Shown here in pieces: positions 36,377 through 41,162 of a DNA stretch of 41,162 nucleotides. Made by a program: the position numbers and the translations under genes. Below the pieces are notes generated by a model, which was given only the letters and a program-made list of their open reading frames with translations, had not been told where the DNA came from and searched no databases. Source of the DNA: an uncultured Burkholderiales bacterium (lineage in GTDB: Bacteria; Pseudomonadota; Gammaproteobacteria; Burkholderiales; Thiobacillaceae); NCBI GenBank assembly GCA_938038385.1, contig CALHRD010000030.1:1-41162 (forward strand), in the 5' to 3' direction. The number at the start of each line of letters is the position of its first letter. Position 1 is the stretch's first letter.

Positions 36377-36404
36377 CCGGACCCGAAAGTCCGGATTGTT
36401 AAAC

Positions 36405-36465
36405 ACCCGAATCCGTGTCGATGTCGCCGGTCGCCTTGCAGGTCGAGATCGATACGGATTCGGGT
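36405..36465. repeat. CCGAATCCGTG inverted repeat between btuB and tusE
   Basis: 36405-36425 and 36445-36465 are 21-base arms that pair with two mismatches around a 19-base loop. The arm sequence matches the ends of the element at 40482-40598 and 136-172. It separates the divergent promoters of btuB and tusE. Confidence 0.8.
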
Positions 36466-36481
36466 AAACCGTAAACAATAG

Positions 36482-36510
36482 TTGACAATTAAACTCAGGT
36501 ATTACATCAT
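36482..36510 (+). promoter_or_regulatory. sigma-70 promoter of tusE
   Basis: Perfect -35 TTGACA (36482-36487), a 17-base spacer, and CATCAT (36505-36510, four of six positions). Transcription would begin about 45 bases before the tusE ATG. Confidence 0.6.
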
Positions 36511-36560
36511 GCGCCCACCGAACGCGGTACATCTGCATCTACATGAGAGGAAGGGAAACC

Positions 36561-36893
36561 ATGGAACTGGAAATCAATGGCAGGACGGTCGAGACCGATG
36601 CTGAGGGCTATCTGGTCAATCTGGAGGATTGGTCGCCGGAAGTGGCCGAATACCTGGCGGGGCAGGACAAGCTCCCCTTGGGCGAGAACCACTGGAAGAT
36701 CATCAACTACATGCGCGACTACTTCAACGAATACGGCACGGCGCCCAACCTGCGCATTTTGCAGAAGGCCCTGAAGGAAGAATTCGGCCCAGAGTGGGGT
36801 GACAAGAAATTTCTGTTCGACCTGTTCCCCTACGGACCGGCCAAACAGGCCGGCCGTTATGCGGGTACGCCCAAGCCCACCGGCTGCGTCTGA
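36561..36893 (+). CDS. tusE: TusE/DsrC-like sulfur carrier protein lacking the second cysteine
   Basis: A 110-residue DsrC-fold protein: LNVDxxGYL-like start (ETDAEGYLVNLEDWSPEVAE), ENHWKIINYMRDYF, PNLRILQKALKE, and the C-terminal arm ending KPTGCV. The penultimate Cys109 (CysA) that carries persulfide is present. In true dissimilatory DsrC a second cysteine lies 11 residues earlier; here that position is Gly98, and Cys109 is the only cysteine. This is the TusE-type pattern, which passes sulfur to tRNA 2-thiouridine synthesis or acts in other sulfur trafficking. No tusBCD or dsr genes are adjacent. It has its own promoter and a GAGGAAGGG ribosome site. Confidence 0.88.
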   Translation: MELEINGRTVETDAEGYLVNLEDWSPEVAEYLAGQDKLPLGENHWKIINYMRDYFNEYGTAPNLRILQKALKEEFGPEWGDKKFLFDLFPYGPAKQAGRYAGTPKPTGCV

Positions 36894-36985
36894 GTCGTAG
36901 GGCAGAGGTCGGGAGACAGGCGACGGACGACGACGGCGGTGCAGGCGTCGATATCCTCGGTGCCTGCCGCCGACAGGTCGGACTC

Positions 36986-37007
36986 GTAGGTCGGGCTTCA
37001 GCCCGAC
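36986..37007 (+). repeat. REP palindrome, GTAGGTCGGGCTTCAGCCCGAC
   Basis: Palindrome with GTCGGGCT and AGCCCGAC arms. Two more copies occur at 40514-40566. It lies in the 338-base gap between tusE and the SUMF1 gene, whose other content is an imperfect hairpin at 36934-36972 (possible tusE terminator) and the repeat at 37031-37140. Confidence 0.8.
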
Positions 37008-37030
37008 GTTTTCCCGGCGCTTTCCCGGCA

Positions 37031-37140
37031 TCTCTCCCCCGGAGAGAAAGGCGGATCGAGCCTCACTCCCCCTTGGGGGGAGGGGTTGGGGGAGAGGGAT
37101 GGGGAGGGGCGCTTCACGGTCGCTCGCGCGACATTCACGC
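37031..37140 (-). repeat. MITE-like repeat, reversed left-half copy
   Basis: On the minus strand it starts GCGTGAATGTCGCGCGAGCG (37140 downward) and runs through the CCCCTCCCC core, matching the left half of 331-580. The terminal hairpin half is missing. The REP palindrome at 36986 lies just outside the truncated end. Confidence 0.8.
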
Positions 37141-37231
37141 CTACGCCCAGCCTGCGGACCATGCCGCGTGAGGACCACCGATTCGGGTGACTGATCCGGG
37201 TCAGGCCCGCGTCTTAGACGTCAGCCCCTGA

Positions 37232-38080
37232 TTACAGTTCGCGCAGCACGCGCAAGCCGAGATTGGTATCGATCTCGTCCACCATGCGCGGACGGCGGGC
37301 GGCGAAACGGGCATCGCGCACGCCTTCGAACCAGGAGCCGCCCTTGGTGACGATCCACCGGCCGGGATCGCCCGCGGCGCTGTTCTCCGGGTCCAGCGGG
37401 CCCTGCCAGGCATCGGCGGTGAGCTCCCAGACGTTGCCGTGCACCTCGTAAAGCCCCCAGACATTGGCAGGATAGGTGCCCACTTCGCAAACCCGGTGCA
37501 GTGGGACGCAGAAGGGGAGCCAGCCGCGCCAGCCTGAGCGGCGCGCGCCCATGAGCGAGGCGGTATTGGCCTCCCCGCAGCCAAGGCGATCGCCGAAGCA
37601 GTAGTCGGTCGGGCTGCCGGCGCGGGCGGCATACTCCCATTCCCGTTCGTCAGGCAGGCGATAGCGCTGGCCGGTCTCGTCGCTCAGCCAGTCGAGATAA
37701 CCCTGGGCATCCAGACTGCTGATGTTGATCACCGGTTGCCGCCCTTCGGACCGGATCAGGTGGTCGGGCCAGACCAGACCGGCTGCGCGGGTATACAGCG
37801 CGAATTCCTCGGCGGTGACGGTGTAGCGGCCGATGGCATAGGGTCGGGAGATGACTGCCTCGCACCGTTCGAGTTCGCCGAAACGAACAGTGTCCCTGCT
37901 ACTGCCCATGAGGAAGCGGCCGGCGGGGATCAGCGCCAGTTCCGGTCCTTGTCCGCCGCTACGCAGGGTATCCCTGAAAAAGGGGTCGAGTCGCGCCGCG
38001 CGCGCCGCTTCGGTCTGGAGTCTGCGCAGATCGGCCGGGGTGAGTTCGTGGATCGGCTCTGTGAGGGTCGCGGAGTTCAT
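37232..38080 (-). CDS. SUMF1/FGE-sulfatase-fold protein without catalytic cysteines
   Basis: A 282-residue soluble protein with an N-terminal helical region (about 1-45), then the formylglycine-generating-enzyme fold: LALIPAGRFLMGSS, YAIGRYTVTAEEFALYTRAAG, PVINISSLDAQGYLDWLS, YRLPDEREWEYAARAG, VHGNVWELTADAW, KGGSWFEGVRDARFAARR and the final NLGLRVL. The paired cysteines that bind copper in FGE should lie after KGGSW, but that segment has none, so it cannot generate formylglycine in the known way. The start at 38080 follows moaC by 35 bases on the same strand. The frame extends upstream but within moaC. Its ligand or activity is unknown. Confidence 0.85.
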   Translation of the reverse strand: MNSATLTEPIHELTPADLRRLQTEAARAARLDPFFRDTLRSGGQGPELALIPAGRFLMGSSRDTVRFGELERCEAVISRPYAIGRYTVTAEEFALYTRAAGLVWPDHLIRSEGRQPVINISSLDAQGYLDWLSDETGQRYRLPDEREWEYAARAGSPTDYCFGDRLGCGEANTASLMGARRSGWRGWLPFCVPLHRVCEVGTYPANVWGLYEVHGNVWELTADAWQGPLDPENSAAGDPGRWIVTKGGSWFEGVRDARFAARRPRMVDEIDTNLGLRVLREL

Positions 38081-38115
38081 GGCCTTTCGTCCAGGACGAG
38101 TCCTGACAGTTCCAT

Positions 38116-38592
38116 TCAGGCCGATTTCCAGTGTCCGGATTTGCCACCGAGCTTTTCGAGCAAGCGGATGTTTTCGATCACCATGCCCCGATCCACCGCC
38201 TTGCACATGTCGTAGATGGTCAACAGCGCGACGCTGACTGCCGTCAGGGCCTCCATTTCCACCCCTGTGCGGCCCACCGTCTCGGCGGTGGCGGTACAAA
38301 CGATGCCATGACCCGGCAGGTCGATGTCGAACTCCACACCGACCCGCGTCAGGGCGAGGGGATGGCACAGGGGGATGAGGTCTGCGGTGCGCTTCGAGCC
38401 CATGATGCCGGCGAGTCGGGCAACGCCGAGGACATCGCCTTTTTTCGTGTCGCCGGCGCGGATGCGCTCCAGGGTCTGCGCCTGCATGCGGATCACGCCC
38501 GCGGCGACCGCGACGCGCCGGGTTTCGGCCTTCGCGCCCACGTCCACCATGATTGCGCGGCCCTGATCGTCGAAATGGGTCAGCTCTGACAT
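38116..38592 (-). CDS. moaC: cyclic pyranopterin monophosphate synthase MoaC
   Basis: A 158-residue enzyme of molybdenum cofactor synthesis, converting the MoaA product into cPMP. Family blocks: [91 protein letters not shown]. Full length with no neighbouring moaA, D or E. It diverges from the M48 peptidase gene across 40 bases. Confidence 0.96.
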   Translation of the reverse strand: MSELTHFDDQGRAIMVDVGAKAETRRVAVAAGVIRMQAQTLERIRAGDTKKGDVLGVARLAGIMGSKRTADLIPLCHPLALTRVGVEFDIDLPGHGIVCTATAETVGRTGVEMEALTAVSVALLTIYDMCKAVDRGMVIENIRLLEKLGGKSGHWKSA

Positions 38593-38632
38593 CGTGCAAG
38601 GAACCGTGTGAGTAGGGGGCTATCATATCCCC

Positions 38633-40054
38633 ATGCGTTTACGCCACGCCATTGCGCTCGCCTTGCTCGTCGCCTTTCCCATGCGGGCCAGCGAACTACC
38701 GGACCTCGGGGAGTCGGCGCGCGCCTCTTTCAGCGAGGCCCAGGAGGCCCGGCTGGGGCGGGAGATCATGCAACAGATCAGGGCCAGCCGGGACTATCTG
38801 GACGATGCCGAGATCACCGATTATCTCAATGCCGTCGGCGACCGGTTGGCCGCCAGCAGCCCGAGCCCCTATCGTCACTTCGAATTCTTCGTGGTGCGTG
38901 ATCCCACGATCAATGCCTTCGCCCTCCCGGGCGGTTATATCGGTGTGCATACCGGCCTGATCTCGGCAGCGCGCAACGAGTCGGAACTGGCCGCGGTCCT
39001 GGCGCACGAGATCGCCCATGTGACCCAGAATCACATCGCACGCATGGTCGATGCCCAAAAGGTTTCGGGCCTGGCCTCGCTGGCCGCGTTGGCCATCGCC
39101 ATCCTCGCAGCACGTTCCAACAGTCAGGTCTCCCAGGCCGCCGTGACCATGGCGGGGGCGATGAACGTGCAGAGTCAGCTCGATTTCAGCCGTGACCACG
39201 AACGGGAGGCCGATCGGGTCGGACTGCAGACCCTGGTGCAGGCCGGTTACTCCGCCGCAGGCATGCCCAGTTTCTTCGAACGCCTGCAGGCCCAGGGTCG
39301 CCTGATGGAGACCGGCGCGCCGGCCTATCTGCGCACCCATCCGCTGACGTATCAGCGCATCGCGGACATGCAGAACCGCGTCGCCGACATGCCCTATCGT
39401 CAACACCAGGACAGCCTGGAATTCCGCCTGGTGAGGGCACGGGTGTGGGCCGAGGAGGGCGACGCGGCACGCGCGCTGCGGAGTTTCGAGGCCAGGGCGA
39501 TAGATGAAGCGGACGACGTCGCCACCTGGTACGGGCTGGCACTTGCAGCCTTGCGTGCCGGTCAGCCGGGGCGGGCCGGCCAGGCAGTCCAGCGTCTGGA
39601 TGCCCTGGATGCGCGTTCGCCCATGGTGGCCGCTCTGGCTATGGAAGTGGAGCAGGCCCTGGGGCAAGTCGACCGTGCGCTCGTCCGCGGCAAGACGGCC
39701 CTCGGGCGCTATTCCGCGCATCGCCCCCTCGTTTACACCTATACCCGGACCCTACTCGATGCAAACCGGCCCGTCGAGGCACTGCGCTTCGTCGATGAAC
39801 AACTCCTGACCTGGCCTGAGGAGCCGGTGCTGTATGCCCTCAAGGCGCGTGCGCATAGCGATCTGGGCCAGAGGCTGGACGCGCATCTGGCGCAGGCCGA
39901 GGCACACGTCCGCCAGGGTGCGGTCGGGGCAGCCATCGAGCAATTGCAGCTGGCGGTGCGCAGCGGCAGCGGTGACTTTCACAAGCTGTCCATCGCCGAG
40001 GCGCGCCTGCGCGAGCTCAGAGCGATACAACAGCGCGAGGCGGGGCGACGATGA
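38633..40054 (+). CDS. bepA: BepA-type periplasmic M48 metalloprotease with TPR repeats
   Basis: A 473-residue exported protease and chaperone. Signal peptide about 1-19, an N-terminal region (LGREIMQQIRASRDYLDDAE), the M48 catalytic domain with zinc motif HEIAH at 125-129 and the third ligand in DHEREADRVGL, then about 200 residues of alpha-helical TPR-like repeats (DVATWYGLALAALRAGQPGR, EEPVLYALKARAHSDLGQRL). BepA degrades or assists misassembled LptD and BAM substrates. It lies close to a divergent moaC; bamC is elsewhere in the window. Confidence 0.92.
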   Translation: MRLRHAIALALLVAFPMRASELPDLGESARASFSEAQEARLGREIMQQIRASRDYLDDAEITDYLNAVGDRLAASSPSPYRHFEFFVVRDPTINAFALPGGYIGVHTGLISAARNESELAAVLAHEIAHVTQNHIARMVDAQKVSGLASLAALAIAILAARSNSQVSQAAVTMAGAMNVQSQLDFSRDHEREADRVGLQTLVQAGYSAAGMPSFFERLQAQGRLMETGAPAYLRTHPLTYQRIADMQNRVADMPYRQHQDSLEFRLVRARVWAEEGDAARALRSFEARAIDEADDVATWYGLALAALRAGQPGRAGQAVQRLDALDARSPMVAALAMEVEQALGQVDRALVRGKTALGRYSAHRPLVYTYTRTLLDANRPVEALRFVDEQLLTWPEEPVLYALKARAHSDLGQRLDAHLAQAEAHVRQGAVGAAIEQLQLAVRSGSGDFHKLSIAEARLRELRAIQQREAGRR

Positions 40055-40239
40055 GCGCCCAAGGGGCGCCACGAAAAAACCGTCGCGAGCGTCCCGAGTG
40101 CAAGGCGATTGGTACGCCAGCCGCGAGACATATCAATTGGGTAGGCGAGGAGGCGAAAACGCAGTTTCGGCGCAGCCGAGGTCAAGGCGCGCAGCGCCGG
40201 CCGGAGCCAACACCGCCCTTTGCTGCAATCGGCTCGCGC

Positions 40240-40440
40240 AGCAGGTTTTTCGAGGTGCCCAACTGTCTGCGTCTGCTTGGGCAATTGGGTCTGACCGGCG
40301 AAATCGCGCCGATTCACCATCCGGCCAAGCGCCGGCGTATCAGGACGGTGTTGCAGGAGAACATGTACCCGGCGGCGAAGTTCGTGGTGGATGCCGGGGT
40401 GCCGGTAGGGTGCTCCTGCCTGGGGCGGCAAAATGCACTG
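40240..40440 (+). pseudogene. possible transposase C-terminal remnant
   Basis: In one frame the stretch encodes NCLRLLGQLGLTGEI, then KRRRIRTVLQENMYPAAKFV. This resembles the Arg-rich IR..LQ segment near the end of IS1380-type transposases, though I cannot confirm it without a search. The open frame around it (40051-40554) overlaps the bepA stop and runs into a repeat, so it is not a normal gene. 40060-40240 is low-complexity, palindrome-rich sequence without a gene. Confidence 0.25.
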
Positions 40441-40481
40441 ACCGGACTGTCGACCAACCCGCTTTGGCCCGATGACAACGA

Positions 40482-40598
40482 CCTGAATCCGTGTCGATCT
40501 CGACCAACCCAGTGTAAGTCGGACTTCAGTCCGACGGCTTGGGTGTCGGGCTGAAGCCCGACCTACAAGGCAACCGGCAGCCTCGGCACGGATTCAGG
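40482..40598. repeat. CCTGAATCCGTG element with terminal inverted repeats
   Basis: The 16-base ends CCTGAATCCGTGTCGA (40482-40497) and TCGGCACGGATTCAGG (40583-40598) are inverted with one mismatch. The 117-base unit has no ORF and contains a pair of REP palindromes. The right third is repeated at 136-172. Confidence 0.82.
40514..40566. repeat. head-to-head pair of REP palindromes
   Basis: GTAAGTCGGACTTCAGTCCG begins the first (40514-40535) and GTCGGGCTGAAGCCCGACCT begins the second (40545-40566), in opposite orientation, nine bases apart. The first copy carries compensating changes (GGAC/GTCC) that keep its stem intact, evidence that the hairpin is selected. Confidence 0.85.
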
Positions 40599-40689
40599 AA
40601 CGAATGTGCGTGTCCCGATTCAGTGCTCATGAGGTCATGTGATGGACTGATTTGCTCAAAATAGAAGCACTCCCGCTGGAGGGGAAAGT

Positions 40690-40818
40690 GTGAACTTGGG
40701 GGAACACGGATTCAGCCTGTTTTCTTTCGGCGGCGGCTGCGGCAGGTGCGAGGCCACCCGCCTGGAGGTCTACGAATGGACGGCCGGGCAGGCGGCCGAG
40801 GAGCCGCCTGAAACCTAG
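40690..40818 (+). CDS. doubtful small ORF with CxxC motif, 42 aa
   Basis: GTG start at 40690 with GGAGGGG seven to thirteen bases upstream. The product begins VNLGEHGFSLFSFGGGCGRC and ends in an acidic helix-like tail (EWTAGQAAEEPPET). I recognise no family; the codon pattern could also be chance in GC-rich sequence. Confidence 0.18.
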   Translation: MNLGEHGFSLFSFGGGCGRCEATRLEVYEWTAGQAAEEPPET

Positions 40819-41162
40819 GTCGCCTCCGCCCGGAAATGCGACGTTGGGCATGCCGAATCCGCGTCGCCGCTTCAGTGTCCGCACAGCCGACAAGGGGGAT
40901 TTGGCCTGACCTGCGGGCCTGCGGCCTGCGGGCACTGATGGGGAACCTACAGGCACAGCCAGTAAGAACCCCTTGCATTCAAAAACAAGAACAGTTATCA
41001 TTCGCAATATTTCATACGCCCGCCAGCCGCCGCCAGCCAGCGTATCACATTGGACCATGGCCTTTGCTGGAGCGGCATCTTGATTCCCACCGACGTCAAC
41101 CTGGATACCAAACCGAAGGCGGCGGGTGTGCCCCGGTCCGAGGCACATGGCCAGGAGCCGCC
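40819..41162. other. right-end stretch with no convincing gene
   Basis: Apart from the promoter above, I see only a GC-rich palindromic patch (CCTGCGGGCCTGCGGCCTGC near 40910) and short open frames on both strands without family resemblance, ribosome site or plausible codon use. Confidence 0.5.
40973..41010 (+). promoter_or_regulatory. promoter with overlapping Fur-like site, pointing out of the window
   Basis: TTGCAT (40973-40978), 17-base spacer and TATCAT (40996-41001) form a good sigma-70 promoter. The -10 is embedded in TTATCATTCGCAATA; its complement contains AATGATAA, the core of Fur boxes. No gene is seen in 41011-41162. Confidence 0.45.

Noticed and set aside
37232-38626. 464-codon frame covering SUMF1 and the moaC region as one fusion protein
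   Set aside because: The upstream part is out of frame with moaC and reads as low-complexity Arg/Gly/His sequence; MNSATLTEP at 38080 begins the real protein.
40051-40554. 167-codon open frame starting on the bepA stop
   Set aside because: It runs through palindromic repeats and the REP pair; only a short internal stretch resembles a transposase tail.
40627-41148. Minus-strand 173-codon frame at the right edge
   Set aside because: No family resemblance, no ribosome site, and Arg/Gly/Pro-rich composition typical of chance frames.

Overview
The window is GC-rich, densely packed bacterial chromosome carrying about 46 protein genes. The BamC, PcnB/FolK/PanBCD, PilSR, DapA-BamC and FliLMNOPQR arrangements point to a Gammaproteobacterium. 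The DsrC/TusE protein, the rubrerythrin/DUF3501 cluster and the probable BtuM fit a sulfur-oxidising, Chromatiales- or Thiobacillus-like lifestyle, but that placement is inference. No rRNA, tRNA or CRISPR array was seen.

Left edge (1-1000): the 3' end of an IS110-type transposase, half of a dispersed palindromic repeat, a 250-bp MITE-like repeat and the N-terminal stub of an IS1380-type transposase. An accessory FtsH protease follows (1017-2864). Next come a small hypothetical gene and a PP0621-family gene leading into pilS-pilR (3121-6638). Convergent to these is an aerotaxis pair, a stand-alone Aer-type PAS protein and a CZB-containing chemoreceptor, with a good sigma-28 promoter (6656-8688). 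A Na+/Ca2+ antiporter-like gene diverges from a thioredoxin-ampD pair (8724-10668).

10672-15261 (minus strand) is a tight operon pcnB-folK-deoxynucleoside kinase-panB-panC-panD. Divergent from it, exbB-exbD-lpxK-ycaR runs directly into fliJ, then a sigma-54 promoter, fliK, fliLMNOPQR and an overlapping small methyltransferase (15420-24200). dapA-bamC-MBL hydrolase-DEAD helicase-DUF3301 follows (24244-28737).

28738-32811 holds the most interesting cluster: rubrerythrin, a two-cluster [4Fe-4S] CCG-domain oxidoreductase, DUF3501 and cyclopropane fatty acid synthase. It is preceded by a strong sigma-70 promoter and a perfect 9-1-9 Fur-family-type operator. This looks like a peroxide or redox-stress module whose biochemistry is not established. 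A heptamer tandem repeat overlaps the cfa stop codon.

33431-36376 (minus strand) is a vitamin B12 uptake unit: promoter, cobalamin riboswitch, btuB, an inserted repeat and a probable btuM. Divergent from it is tusE/dsrC, whose product lacks the second redox cysteine. The right part carries moaC plus a SUMF1-fold protein without the formylglycine-generating cysteines, and a BepA-type M48 protease. The last 1.1 kb is non-coding or degraded: a repeat with paired REP palindromes, a doubtful transposase remnant, and a promoter overlapping a weak Fur-like site that points out of the window.

Three repeat families recur between genes: the CCTCTCCCC/GGGGAGAGG-rich MITE-like element (four places), the CCTGAATCCGTG inverted repeat (three places) and the GTCGGGCTTCAGCCCGAC palindrome (three copies).
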